A stretch of DNA of 64,000 nt. Origin: DASTSN01 sp035760665. Lineage in GTDB: Bacteria; Bacteroidota; Bacteroidia; Chitinophagales; Chitinophagaceae. How positions within the stretch are numbered: position 1 is the stretch's first letter; the number at the start of each line of letters is the position of its first letter. The notes beneath the pieces are model-generated. The model had not been told where the DNA came from. It did not search any database and worked only from the letters and a program-made list of their open reading frames with translations. Below are positions 42,010 to 51,825 of the stretch, in pieces. The DNA lies in NCBI GenBank assembly GCA_035760665.1, contig DASTSN010000117.1, positions 5,018 to 69,017 on the forward strand, in the 5' to 3' direction. The translations under genes were made by a program, and so were the position numbers.

Positions 42010-44478
42010 TTATTTACCTGTCCTCAATTCGTCTGCAAACGCAGCAATTGCTTTATGCATATTACCATCGAACTTCTCGGCATACTGCATCAGTTTTACC
42101 TTTTCAGTTTCCTCCGTGGTATAAGCCAGATACTCTTCCAGGCTCACTTCTGTACGATAAACTTTGCTCAATACACCGCCAAGTGAAATGAATACTTCTT
42201 TATATTTTTTGGAAGGATCATTGGCTTTATTGATAGACAGCACCAACGCCTTTTCTTTTTCGGTTAGCCCGAGCAACTCTTGTATCTGGTCAAACTTGTT
42301 CTGATACTTTGACTGATCCAGTAGAATTTTGCAGTCTGAATTGTTGATGATAGCCTGTTTCACCACGGGAGAAGAAATGATATCTTCCACTTCCTGGGTT
42401 ACTACAATCGCTTCTCCAAAGAATTTTCGAACAGTTTTGAACAGGTATTTGATATACTCTGCCATCCCTTCTTTAGCAATGGCTTTCCAGGCTTCTTCAA
42501 TCAGGATCATCTTTCGGATGCCTTTCAGCTTCCGCATTTTGGAAATAAATACTTCCATGATGATAATAGTGACAACAGGAAATAAAATCGGATGGTCTTT
42601 GATATTGTCCAGCTCAAAGACAATAAACCGCTCCTTTAAGAGCTCAAGATTTTCAGTAGCATTGAGCAGGTAATCAAACTCTCCGCCTTTGTAGTAAGGT
42701 CGTAAAACGTACAGGAAATTAGAAACATCAAAGTCTTTCTCCTTTACTTTATCAGTTTTCAATACCTCTACAAAGTCTTCCTGTAAAAAATCATAGAATG
42801 TATTGAAGCAGGGAAACAGGCTTTGATGTTTCTCCAGTTTTTCATAATACAACTGCAGGGCATTGGACAGGGCGACATACTCAGAGCGATTAAATGTTTC
42901 ATTGTCTTTCTTCCAAAGAGCTAACAATAGCGTCTTGATGCTTTCCTTCTTTTCTGTATCTAAAGCGTCGCCCTCTCCAATGAAAAACGGATTAAAACGG
43001 ATCGGGTTCTTTTCATCATAGGTGAAATAATAGCCCTTCACCATTTGACATAAACCTTTGTAACTATGCCCAACGTCCACCAGCACAATATGCGTTCCCT
43101 GCTCATAGTATGAACGTACCATGTGATTGGTGAAAAAGCTTTTACCACTGCCCGAAGGTCCAAGGATAAATTTGTTTCGGTTAGTACAAATGCCTCTCCG
43201 CATGGGCTCATCTGAAATATCAGTATGTACCGGCTTACCGGTCAGCCGATCACCGAGGCGGATACCAACAGGCGAGATAGAAGAACGATAATTTGTTTCA
43301 AGGTTAAGGAAGCAACAAGCCTGTTCCGCAAATGTGTCAAAGCTGTCATTCATTGGGAAATCCGCTTCATTACCCGGTATGCCCGCCCAGAAAAGTTGCG
43401 GTGCACCGTCCAGCTCTTGCTTCGGTACCGCGTCCATCTGGGCTAAGGCTGATGATACCAGGTTGCGTACATCTTTCAGTTCGTTTTTATTATCCGTCCA
43501 TACGAGAATATTGAAATGGGCTTTTACTGGCAGGCGTTGCTGGGAGATAGCCTCGTTCAAAAAATCGTTTGTCGCATCGCGACTGATGGCATTCTCTCTG
43601 GAGTAGGCAGACAGAGATTGCAGGCGCAGTCTTTTACTCTCCAGTTTTTGTAATGTCTTTTGCTGATCCTCTATAAAAATATATTGGTTGAAAATATGGT
43701 TACAGGGTAATAGCTGCCCGAGAGGTGAAGCAAAGCCCACACTGAATTTTGTTTTATCGGTAGAGTACTTATCATAATTAATTCGTGAACCACAATAAGC
43801 CGGTAAATACACTCCATCAGCCAATGTAAACAACTGGCAATGGTTTGATCCTATCTGTATGCCATCTTTAAAGTTAATCTCATGTAACAAAAAGGATCGT
43901 TCATTAGGCTGCAGGTTCATGTATCTTTCCACCAACCCGCAATACTGTCCATTTCCCGATAATTCTTCATCGGTCAATCGCTTTAACTGGACAAAACCAC
44001 TATCTTTTAATATTCGCTCAAATTGCCCGGTGCTATCAAGGAAATCCTGCAACAATTGCGGCTTTAATGTTTCCTCTGGCACAATAGAACGACGAAGAAG
44101 GGTAGAAAAAAGTGAACTTCCTAACTTTCGGCTGGCCGGTTTTTTGGTCAGCATGATATAGCATTGATGGTCTAAGTATGGCCGTTCATTAAAAAAGCGT
44201 TCGCTGCTTCGTGTTAAAAAGCTTTTATCATCCCTTGAAAAGTCGGCGGCATATTTTGTTTCGGTGAACCAGTCCTGCTTATGAAAAATAGTATGCCGAG
44301 GCAGTATCTTGATCGCTTTGATCAATGCCTGGTGCAACGCCTCATATTCCTGGTCGCTCATGGTAAAAAGCTCCGGCAATGTTACTTCATAGGCAATCGT
44401 TACGTCGCCCTGTTTGGAAAGAATGCTGTTATGTTCAACGCCAAAAAGCGGAAATATATCTTTTAGTTCTTTTTGCAT
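42010..44478 (-). CDS. traG: Conjugative transposon ATPase TraG (VirB4-type)
   Basis: 822 residues. Residues 1-about 330 form the N-terminal VirB4-like region (opening LKDIFPLFGVEHNSILSKQG). The motor domain has Walker A LGPSGSGKSFF near residue 443 and Walker B KMILIEEAWKAI near 660, followed by an ATQEVEDI-like sensor (VVTQEVEDI). It energises assembly of the transfer channel. It overlaps the traF stop by 16 bases. Confidence 0.94.
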   Translation of the reverse strand: MQKELKDIFPLFGVEHNSILSKQGDVTIAYEVTLPELFTMSDQEYEALHQALIKAIKILPRHTIFHKQDWFTETKYAADFSRDDKSFLTRSSERFFNERPYLDHQCYIMLTKKPASRKLGSSLFSTLLRRSIVPEETLKPQLLQDFLDSTGQFERILKDSGFVQLKRLTDEELSGNGQYCGLVERYMNLQPNERSFLLHEINFKDGIQIGSNHCQLFTLADGVYLPAYCGSRINYDKYSTDKTKFSVGFASPLGQLLPCNHIFNQYIFIEDQQKTLQKLESKRLRLQSLSAYSRENAISRDATNDFLNEAISQQRLPVKAHFNILVWTDNKNELKDVRNLVSSALAQMDAVPKQELDGAPQLFWAGIPGNEADFPMNDSFDTFAEQACCFLNLETNYRSSISPVGIRLGDRLTGKPVHTDISDEPMRRGICTNRNKFILGPSGSGKSFFTNHMVRSYYEQGTHIVLVDVGHSYKGLCQMVKGYYFTYDEKNPIRFNPFFIGEGDALDTEKKESIKTLLLALWKKDNETFNRSEYVALSNALQLYYEKLEKHQSLFPCFNTFYDFLQEDFVEVLKTDKVKEKDFDVSNFLYVLRPYYKGGEFDYLLNATENLELLKERFIVFELDNIKDHPILFPVVTIIIMEVFISKMRKLKGIRKMILIEEAWKAIAKEGMAEYIKYLFKTVRKFFGEAIVVTQEVEDIISSPVVKQAIINNSDCKILLDQSKYQNKFDQIQELLGLTEKEKALVLSINKANDPSKKYKEVFISLGGVLSKVYRTEVSLEEYLAYTTEETEKVKLMQYAEKFDGNMHKAIAAFADELRTGK

Positions 44479-44789
44479 AACCCTGTAAATACTTTTCTTG
44501 AATAACTTTTTACCACAGATGGAATGTTTCGTTTTGCCAGCGCCTTCATCATACCATGCTCACCGTACTTATGACTGAGTTTATATACATGAATGAACAA
44601 TGCTGTCCCTGCAATGATGATTATACCCAGGCAGACAAATGTGTTGACGCCGCAGATATAGAGAATGGCGAACAGTATCAGCAGGGCTAATAAGCCACCC
44701 CCCAAATACCAGATATATTGAGCCTTCAAGCCTTTGAACTCAATTGGTTTGTTAATTCCTTTATTGATAGTATATACACTTGTTGCCAT
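44463..44789 (-). CDS. traF: Conjugative transposon protein TraF (DUF4133)
   Basis: 108 residues with two membrane helices (about 30-48 and 52-72). The conserved N-terminus INKGINKPIEFKGLKAQYI and a basic tail with SHKYGEHGMMKALAKR fit DUF4133. It is considered the VirB3-like partner of the TraG ATPase, whose start it overlaps. It is unusual that a 5.5-kb gene lies between traE and traF here. Confidence 0.9.
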   Translation of the reverse strand: MATSVYTINKGINKPIEFKGLKAQYIWYLGGGLLALLILFAILYICGVNTFVCLGIIIIAGTALFIHVYKLSHKYGEHGMMKALAKRNIPSVVKSYSRKVFTGLCKKN

Positions 44790-44798
44790 AATTGATTT

Positions 44799-47700
44799 TT
44801 ACATACGCATTCCCCGGCTTTTCCGTACCCGTTGAACCGGTTGTTGTTTTTCTTCGTCCCTGATATTTATATTTATTACCGGGGTCTCTTCAATAGCATT
44901 TGCTTCAACTAACTCCGGTTCTTCCTTTTCTGTTTGTTGCTGTCTTAATTTGCTCTCCTGTATTTTAATGCTGATCTCTCTTTCCAGCCTTGACAGATCC
45001 TGTTTCAAGGATTTTAATTCTTCCTCCTTTTCAAAAGGTTTTTCCACCAGCTTTTGCAGGACAGGCATATTCTTATCCAAATCCTGCAGTTCCTTTTCGT
45101 ATTGCTCTTTGATTCTTCCCACCCTGTCGAGTGCACTCAAAAAATGACGGGCAGCGAGTTTGGGATTGTCCACAGAGGGCTGGCCCTGGTTATACGTATA
45201 TTTTATCCCGCCGTCTTTATGCTGCACATAAAATGCATTATGATAGCGATAGGCGAACATTCCTTTGTCTTCGTAGCTCTCCTGCTGCTGGCGAATGAAA
45301 CAATCAAAGCCGTACAGTGTACCGATTTTATGATCGGTAGCATGTTCATCCGCCGGTTTCCAATTCCTATGAAGATGAATAATATGTTTGCCGATCTGCT
45401 CGGAATCAATGCTGTTAAGACCGGTGAGTTGTATAGGGTTGACCTTTGCCCCTTCTTTGTCATACGTAAGCTGTGAAGTATAAATCATTTCATCCCGGTT
45501 CAGATGAGAAAGAATATTCATCACAGATTGATGCTCCGACTCCATCCGTTCAAGTCTAAACCTCGATTTCGATACTTCTTTATAATGTACAGACCGCAGG
45601 CTTTCGAGCACAGCGATTTTCTTTTCCAGCCTTGATTTCTCCAGCAGGGTAGTATCACCGGACAATATGGCGATATACTCTGAAAAGTTCATCCCGCTTT
45701 TTTCATCTATTGAACCTTCATCAATACTGCGCACATTGAGCTCGCAATTTTTCATCTGGCTGATAAAGGTTTGTTTATTCTTTAGCAGGTTGAACTTGTA
45801 ATTATCGAGAGATTGTTCAACAGCGTAGATATAATTCTTTACTTCATTGTTGTAACTTTCTTTAGCGACCTGGTTTCCCTGCCTGGCACCACGGCCATTT
45901 CTTTGCTCCAGTTCGGATGGCTTCCAGGGAATATCCAGGTGATGCATGGCTATTACCCGTTGCTGTACGTTCAGCCCGGTTCCGGCTTTATCTGTACTAC
46001 CCAGCAGAATCCGGATTTGTCCATTGTTCATTTTCTTAAACAATTCCGGTTTCTTTGTATCTGTCCAGTCATGGATATAGGTTATTTTTTCTGCTGGAAT
46101 ATTATACTCCGTTATCAGTTTCTGTTTAAGTGCATCGTAGATATTGAACTCACCTGGCTTAGGTGTACCAATATCAGAAAACACGATCTGCGTACCCCGG
46201 TGTTCGATACTTTGCTGATAGAGGTCACTTATTTTTTTTGCGCATACACTTACTTTATTACCTGGGTGATCGTCATATTTGCCGGGATTGATCAACCGCA
46301 TATCAACCGCCATTTTTTTGGCATAGTTAGTGGCGATCAGCATACGGCCCTTGTCTTCTTCCGGCGTTAGTTTACCTCTGCCTATTAATGTGCCATCACC
46401 GGTTCGGGCAAATTCCATAAGCTTTTTGATGAATGCTTGTTGTTCTTCGGTAGGTTTGATATTGACCAGTTCCTCATTCAGCGCTGGCTTATCCAGCCGG
46501 ATATGCTTGGCAGTTTTATAATCGGTAATCTCGTTATAGAACAAAGCCAGCTCCGGTACTTTGATAAAATGACGAAAACGTTCCTTGGCAATGATTTCAT
46601 TCGTAACAGAAAATTCAAAGTCCGTTGTTTTCTTCGCAAACACAGCCGCCCACCCGTCAAAGTTTTCTATTCGCTGCCGTTCCATTTCCTTCGGACGGAG
46701 ATATTTGAACAGCAGGTACATTTCCGTCAAACTATTTGATATGGGAGTACCAGACAGGAAAGTAGCGTTCAGGTCAGATTGAAACCGGCCCTGTAATGTA
46801 CGTACGGCAAAAAGCATATTAAGTGCTTTCTGGCTTCCTTCCATATTACCGAGGCCCCCCACCCGGTTATGCCTTGTGGTGAAGGTGAGATTCTTGAATT
46901 TGTGCGCTTCATCTACGAAAATGTGATCAATACCAAGTTCTTTGAAATTGATATCCGCATCTTTCTTTTGCTCAATTTTGTTGAGCACTTCTTTCAGGTT
47001 AATGCTGAGATTGTTTTTCCGTACTTCCAGACCCTTCAGCATCTTTTTGGAAATCTCACCGCCCATATCTTTCAGGGTTTCGAGATCACGTTCCACGTTT
47101 TCCAATTCAGCTTCTAAAATCTTCTTTTGTATTTCGGGGGACTGCGGAATCTTTCCAAACTGGTCATGCGTCAAGATGATACAATCCCAGTTGTTATTCT
47201 TGATAGCATGAAACAAACGTTGTCGTTGTGCTGGTGTAAAATCATCTTTACCGGGATATAAAATCTTAGCAGATGGATAAGCCTTTCTGTAAGTATCAGC
47301 TATTTGAGAAACGTTCGCTTTAAGCGCAACAATCATCGGTTTGTGAAGGATGTTCAGCCTTTTCATTTCATGTGCCGAAACGATCATAGTGAGGGTCTTG
47401 CCAAGTCCCACTTCATGATCAATCAATGCACCACGGTTCTGAATAATGCGCCATGTGGCGTTTTTCTGTGAGTCATACAGGTCGGCAATATCCAACGCAT
47501 TCCTGTCAAGTCCGGGAAATGTCAAATGACTGCCATTGTATTCCCGGAGTACATAACAGTTAAACGTATCGTTGTAAAGCTGTTCAATTTTCTTTTTATC
47601 ATTATCCGGTAATTCGTTCAGCCATTCGACAAAACGGGTACGGATCTGTTCAATCTTTTGATGCGCCAGTTGTGTGGCTTCATTGTCCGGCTTCCTGATC

Positions 47701-50324
47701 TTGCCGCCACCCGACGCTTCCACTTCGTAAGTAAAGAAAGGCGCCGTATTCTCCAAAGCATGCTCCATCGTGGTATAACCATACATGGTTTTTCCACTCT
47801 TTGGCGTAACAGCAAACTCGTCGTTGATCTTGGCATTGTTAAAGCGGGGTGCTACTTTGAAACTATCCACCGAAGAGAGATAGCTGACCGTTGTATCAAC
47901 ATCGAAGAGTTCCGTAGCAAATCGCTGATAATATGCTTCCGGCATCCAACGTTCACCCATATTAAAATCCAATAGCTCAAAGGGAATTTTTTCGGGTTGC
48001 ACTTTCGTAATGGCGTCAAGGCTTCGCTGTAATTCTTTATTGGCAGGTTCGCTTTCTGCCTCATCTCTCGCAACAGACAATTTGGTAACTACATTACCAC
48101 TGAGATATTGGTCAGCCGTTTCCCATTCCCTGGTATCGGGATTGAGATAAATATGTTGTTGCAGAGCGGCAATAGTTTCGGACTCGGTATTACCAACTGT
48201 CCTGGCTATAAAATCAATATCAACTATTCCTTTTTCGTTTAAACAATGTGCCAGCGCTTCAACAGGATCTTCTGTTGTAAAGGCTTCCTGCTTTTTGAAA
48301 AGTGGCTGAAAGAAAATATCAGCTTTCACATACTGTTCGCCTTCTTTTCTTTCTAAAGAAGACAGCGTAATAAACCCTAAAGTATCGTCCAATATATGCT
48401 TGCGATTGATAGGTTGGTTGAGTAAACCATGCTGCAACTGGAACTGCTGGTAAGCATGGTTCAATTCTTCCCTTAATGGTTTATGTTCAACTGCTGAAGC
48501 ATTTTCTTTATCCACCAATATGAAATAGGTATCCCGCAAATTGACATATTGCTCAAAGAAAGATTGGGGTTTTCCTGAAAACGTAAAGGTTCTGAACTCC
48601 GCCTGGTCATGCTCCTTATCAAGATTGTGAATAGCTCCCGGCATTCCTTTATGCATGACGAGTGTTCCTTCCCTGTAATGCGGTTTCAGGCCATTGAAAA
48701 TTTCCTGCTTTGCAGCGAGCCCAAATGCCGCTTCAAAATGTTTCTCTCCTTCAAACCGGAAATCGTGACTATATTCTTTTAACTCTTTTGAAATTCTTTC
48801 GAGTGTATTGCCCAGCGGTCCTGCGTTCATCCAGGCTGCTGACAATTTTATTTCTTCGAGATTGGAATGTAGTTTATAAGAATAGAAAGAACTGTTTTTT
48901 GCTTTAGCCGTCAGCAGCACAATGCTTTCATGTTCGGGTCTTTCTGTTGTCCGGACTATTGCTGCAATACGGGCTGTATGTTTTTGAACAGCATCATTAT
49001 CTTTAGAAGTGATATAGGCCATTGCCCGGTTAATGTTCTCTGCAGGGCCTATATCAAATAGCCCGAGCTGAACGCCATCGCTATCCGGTTTGTTTTCCGG
49101 CATCTCCAAAAAAGTCAGCTTTTTACCTGCTGTATCGGGCACAGTAATTATCTCGGCTTGTGTCTGCCTGTAACGATCTGCATTGAACCGAAGCTGAAAC
49201 TGATGAGTAAGACTGGCCTGGAGCGCTTCAGCAATCTGGGCAATATCTCCGTCCTGCCATATTACTTCTGTAGTTCTGCCGTACTGGTTAGTGCCTGCTT
49301 CCCGGACATTACCCATTACTATATCATGATCATGGGTGGAGATAAAATAATTATAGGAAAACCGGCCAAACTCGTTTTCCCGTTCCCTCACTTCATTCAA
49401 CCAGTCTTCTTCCCAGCTCATCTTTTCCTTCGATTCATTCTTCTGAACGACGAGCAGGTGATTCGGCGCTTCAGTGCCACCGGTATCTTTCATCAGGTTA
49501 TCCGGCATGACGACGAGAGAAACAAAATCCGCTTTGGAAAAAAGATACTCTCTTGCTTCCTTATTGGAAGGGCTGTTTAAAAAAGCGTCCGTCGTGATAT
49601 AGGCCAGGATACCGCCGTCTTTCAGTTTATCAAGTCCTTTTGCAAAAAAGTAGTTGTGGATCTTTCCTGAAATGGCAGGGTCGGGAAAATCAGGATCATG
49701 TACCGGGAAATTGCCGAAAGGAATATTGCTTATAACAAGGTCATGCTTTCCATTTTCGGTAGCAGGGGTTTCTTCAAAACCTGTGATTTGCACTTTTGAC
49801 TGAACAGGCATAGCGCTGCATAAAGACTGCAACACTTTTCCAGTCAGTATATCTTTTTCAACAGCCGTGACAGATTGTAAATCTTTAAGTGAAGAAACCG
49901 CTTCACTGATAAAAACACCTGCACCGGCGCTGGGTTCATATAAATTTCGAACAGGAATATTTTGTTCCTGCAATACTTTATATAAAGTCTGTGGAACAAC
50001 AACGGGTGTGTAAAACGCGGTAAGAACACTGTTCTTTAGTGAAGCAATAATAGTTTTGTATTCGGCATCGCTGAATTTATCTTTCAGCAGTTCATGTAAT
50101 TCCTGCACGCCTTCATATAAACGCAAGTCTTCTTTTGTAGCTCCTTGCTTTATCCATTCTTCTTTTGATCCGCCAGTCGGCGGATAAAGTATAGCCTTAA
50201 TACCCCCAAACCCGCTGTAGCGCTGCAATGCTGATAACTCATCTGCCGAAGGAACTTTATCCTCCAGGGCAATGCGTATTGCAGCAATATTATCATTCAG
50301 CTTATATAATGGGTTATAGGCCAT
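44799..50324 (-). CDS. Very large methyltransferase-helicase fusion (DarB-like)
   Basis: 1841 residues. An N-6 adenine methyltransferase-type domain has a SAM motif YEPSAGAGVF near residue 132 and a catalytic-type ISNIPFGNF near 200 (NIPF, where NPPF or NPPY is usual). A long middle part of unknown fold leads to a superfamily 2 helicase: HEVGLGKT near 971, VDEAHKF near 1137, LSGTPISNS, and the arginine-finger region QRNGRGARQGN near 1476. A coiled coil follows (about 1560-1800). The domain order resembles phage P1 DarB and other antirestriction or replication-linked helicases. It is the only gene between traE's accessory genes and traF. Function unproven. Confidence 0.85.
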   Translation of the reverse strand: MAYNPLYKLNDNIAAIRIALEDKVPSADELSALQRYSGFGGIKAILYPPTGGSKEEWIKQGATKEDLRLYEGVQELHELLKDKFSDAEYKTIIASLKNSVLTAFYTPVVVPQTLYKVLQEQNIPVRNLYEPSAGAGVFISEAVSSLKDLQSVTAVEKDILTGKVLQSLCSAMPVQSKVQITGFEETPATENGKHDLVISNIPFGNFPVHDPDFPDPAISGKIHNYFFAKGLDKLKDGGILAYITTDAFLNSPSNKEAREYLFSKADFVSLVVMPDNLMKDTGGTEAPNHLLVVQKNESKEKMSWEEDWLNEVRERENEFGRFSYNYFISTHDHDIVMGNVREAGTNQYGRTTEVIWQDGDIAQIAEALQASLTHQFQLRFNADRYRQTQAEIITVPDTAGKKLTFLEMPENKPDSDGVQLGLFDIGPAENINRAMAYITSKDNDAVQKHTARIAAIVRTTERPEHESIVLLTAKAKNSSFYSYKLHSNLEEIKLSAAWMNAGPLGNTLERISKELKEYSHDFRFEGEKHFEAAFGLAAKQEIFNGLKPHYREGTLVMHKGMPGAIHNLDKEHDQAEFRTFTFSGKPQSFFEQYVNLRDTYFILVDKENASAVEHKPLREELNHAYQQFQLQHGLLNQPINRKHILDDTLGFITLSSLERKEGEQYVKADIFFQPLFKKQEAFTTEDPVEALAHCLNEKGIVDIDFIARTVGNTESETIAALQQHIYLNPDTREWETADQYLSGNVVTKLSVARDEAESEPANKELQRSLDAITKVQPEKIPFELLDFNMGERWMPEAYYQRFATELFDVDTTVSYLSSVDSFKVAPRFNNAKINDEFAVTPKSGKTMYGYTTMEHALENTAPFFTYEVEASGGGKIRKPDNEATQLAHQKIEQIRTRFVEWLNELPDNDKKKIEQLYNDTFNCYVLREYNGSHLTFPGLDRNALDIADLYDSQKNATWRIIQNRGALIDHEVGLGKTLTMIVSAHEMKRLNILHKPMIVALKANVSQIADTYRKAYPSAKILYPGKDDFTPAQRQRLFHAIKNNNWDCIILTHDQFGKIPQSPEIQKKILEAELENVERDLETLKDMGGEISKKMLKGLEVRKNNLSINLKEVLNKIEQKKDADINFKELGIDHIFVDEAHKFKNLTFTTRHNRVGGLGNMEGSQKALNMLFAVRTLQGRFQSDLNATFLSGTPISNSLTEMYLLFKYLRPKEMERQRIENFDGWAAVFAKKTTDFEFSVTNEIIAKERFRHFIKVPELALFYNEITDYKTAKHIRLDKPALNEELVNIKPTEEQQAFIKKLMEFARTGDGTLIGRGKLTPEEDKGRMLIATNYAKKMAVDMRLINPGKYDDHPGNKVSVCAKKISDLYQQSIEHRGTQIVFSDIGTPKPGEFNIYDALKQKLITEYNIPAEKITYIHDWTDTKKPELFKKMNNGQIRILLGSTDKAGTGLNVQQRVIAMHHLDIPWKPSELEQRNGRGARQGNQVAKESYNNEVKNYIYAVEQSLDNYKFNLLKNKQTFISQMKNCELNVRSIDEGSIDEKSGMNFSEYIAILSGDTTLLEKSRLEKKIAVLESLRSVHYKEVSKSRFRLERMESEHQSVMNILSHLNRDEMIYTSQLTYDKEGAKVNPIQLTGLNSIDSEQIGKHIIHLHRNWKPADEHATDHKIGTLYGFDCFIRQQQESYEDKGMFAYRYHNAFYVQHKDGGIKYTYNQGQPSVDNPKLAARHFLSALDRVGRIKEQYEKELQDLDKNMPVLQKLVEKPFEKEEELKSLKQDLSRLEREISIKIQESKLRQQQTEKEEPELVEANAIEETPVININIRDEEKQQPVQRVRKSRGMRM

Positions 50325-50343
50325 TTCTCACATATCTTTTACT

Positions 50344-50787
50344 TCAACCCTTATTGAGATATTCATATACTGCGCCTGTAACTGCGTAGCGCAGGAAACG
50401 GTTGTCTTCAGTGGCTTCAGAAAACTCAAACTCCTCGAATACTGCATCGCAGACTGTAATCATATTGATCAACTCGCTGGTCAGCACATTGCTGTTCAGC
50501 ATCCTTTCAAAATCATTGGGAAATTCTTCTTCCAGTATTGATTTAATATAGCTGTATCGGGAAGGTCTTAGAGGTTTCGTCAGTTCCTCCATACATTGCT
50601 CTTCAATCACAGATGGCGGTTGATTTTCCGCCACCAGTTGATGGATCAGGCCATCAACTGACGCTAATGATTCGTTCAGGTAATCCGTCAGCCGGTTCTC
50701 GTCCTGCAGTGTCAGGAGGAAATCCGGGTTATTGTCCCGGATATATTCATGTAGCTTTCTCAGAAGTGTCTCTTGCATAATTGTCAT
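50344..50787 (-). CDS. DUF1896-like small protein
   Basis: Soluble helical protein of 147 residues if translation begins at the ATG of TIMQETLLRKLHEYI; 50778 and 50808 are alternatives. The layout (LRKLHEYIRDNNPDFLL, a middle EENQPPSVIEEQ-like helix and an EEEFPNDFERM part) resembles DUF1896 proteins of Bacteroides mobile elements, from memory and at low certainty. The start overlaps the previous gene's end by about 40 bases. Function unknown. Confidence 0.62.
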   Translation of the reverse strand: MTIMQETLLRKLHEYIRDNNPDFLLTLQDENRLTDYLNESLASVDGLIHQLVAENQPPSVIEEQCMEELTKPLRPSRYSYIKSILEEEFPNDFERMLNSNVLTSELINMITVCDAVFEEFEFSEATEDNRFLRYAVTGAVYEYLNKG

Positions 50788-50962
50788 TATGTTGTTTCTG
50801 TAATTCATTTAACCGGATAAAGAAATCCTGTAATGTTGGTGGCTGTGTGTCGGCTGTTTCCCTGATCAATGTTCCAAATTCCATTTCAGTTTTATTACCG
50901 GGGTCGGCTTCATGCTGCAACCTGCGGTTGCCAATGACAACTGAAATGATTTTCTTTTCCAT
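50747..50962 (-). CDS. Small uncharacterised protein of the transfer operon
   Basis: 71 residues, no membrane segment, no known motif. It opens KKIISVVIGNRRLQHEAD and contains PPTLQDFFIRLNELQKQH. It lies six bases after traE and overlaps the next gene, which suits a genuine operon member. Not recognised. Confidence 0.5.
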   Translation of the reverse strand: MEKKIISVVIGNRRLQHEADPGNKTEMEFGTLIRETADTQPPTLQDFFIRLNELQKQHNDNYARDTSEKAT

Positions 50963-50968
50963 TGTTTA

Positions 50969-51304
50969 TTATACACCGAAGAAAGAACGGATGACAGTTG
51001 CTGCCACCACCAGGAATACGCAGCTACCAAACCACGCAGCAGCTACTTTGCCAGTATCGGGATCACCACTGTTCCATTTTTGATACACTTTCACTGCCCC
51101 GATCAACCCGAGTATAGCGCCAACAGCATACATCAGGTTAGTACCTGCTGCGAAATAGCTACGCACTTTTGTATTGGCTTCGTTGATCCCTGCGTTTCCA
51201 TCTTGGCTGAAAGCAATAGCGCCAATCAACATAAAGAGGAAGAAATAAGCGGCGGCAATTTTCTGTTGCCTGTTTAGTTTCCAGTTCGTCATCTTCAATT
51301 TCAT
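50969..51304 (-). CDS. traE: Conjugative transposon protein TraE (DUF4134)
   Basis: 111 residues: a hydrophobic N-terminus (AAYFFLFMLIGAIAFS then Q), a conserved INEANTKVRSYFAAGTNLMY, and two helices, the first after YAVGAILGLIGAVKVYQKWN, with GDPDTGKVAAAWFGSCVF. TraE corresponds to the VirB2-like pilin. The ATG at 51304 is chosen; a GTG two codons upstream and an ATG five codons downstream are possible. In CTnDOT it directly precedes traF; here three genes intervene. Confidence 0.88.
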   Translation of the reverse strand: MKLKMTNWKLNRQQKIAAAYFFLFMLIGAIAFSQDGNAGINEANTKVRSYFAAGTNLMYAVGAILGLIGAVKVYQKWNSGDPDTGKVAAAWFGSCVFLVVAATVIRSFFGV

Positions 51305-51347
51305 ACACACATTTTATAATAGGGTAAATAAATTTGGGCGCTCCATC

Positions 51348-51740
51348 CTATCCCTTCCACACTGCACGGAGATCTTCTTCACCAAGATGGATGGAGCATG
51401 TTGTTTTGCTCTCTTCAGCAATAAAGGCATTGATTGTGTCACGGAAATCCGGCTCATCCCACTGACTATACTTGCTTAGGTGGGCCTGCAAGGCAAACAC
51501 CAATTCCCCTTTGCTATGTTTTCCTTCAAAGGCAGGTTTTATTTCATCTATCACATGTTGAGATGTGCTGAGCACTTCATCCAGTTGGTCGTCGCCATGC
51601 AGCGAAATACTGCTGAACGAGCCAATGGAAAGCGACGGCAGTTTAAATTTGAAATACACTACCCATACAAACAAATAATAGAGAATTGTTGAAACAATCA
51701 GGAATAAAAAATATTGCTGCCAGGAAATAGAACTAAGCAT
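51348..51740 (-). CDS. Membrane-anchored protein before traE
   Basis: 130 residues, one N-terminal helix (about 8-28; QQYFLFLIVSTILYYLFVWV), the remainder a soluble helical domain ending DLRAVWKG. No motif is recognised, but its position 43 bases before traE suggests the first gene of the transfer operon, and similar proteins precede traE in related ICEs as I recall. Confidence 0.6.
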   Translation of the reverse strand: MLSSISWQQYFLFLIVSTILYYLFVWVVYFKFKLPSLSIGSFSSISLHGDDQLDEVLSTSQHVIDEIKPAFEGKHSKGELVFALQAHLSKYSQWDEPDFRDTINAFIAEESKTTCSIHLGEEDLRAVWKG

Positions 51741-51825
51741 TGGTTAATTTATTAGGACTGTAAAAATGATTACAAAGAGCTATTCTCACATTATGAAATC
51801 GGATTTTGTTTTTGTGAAAAAGATC

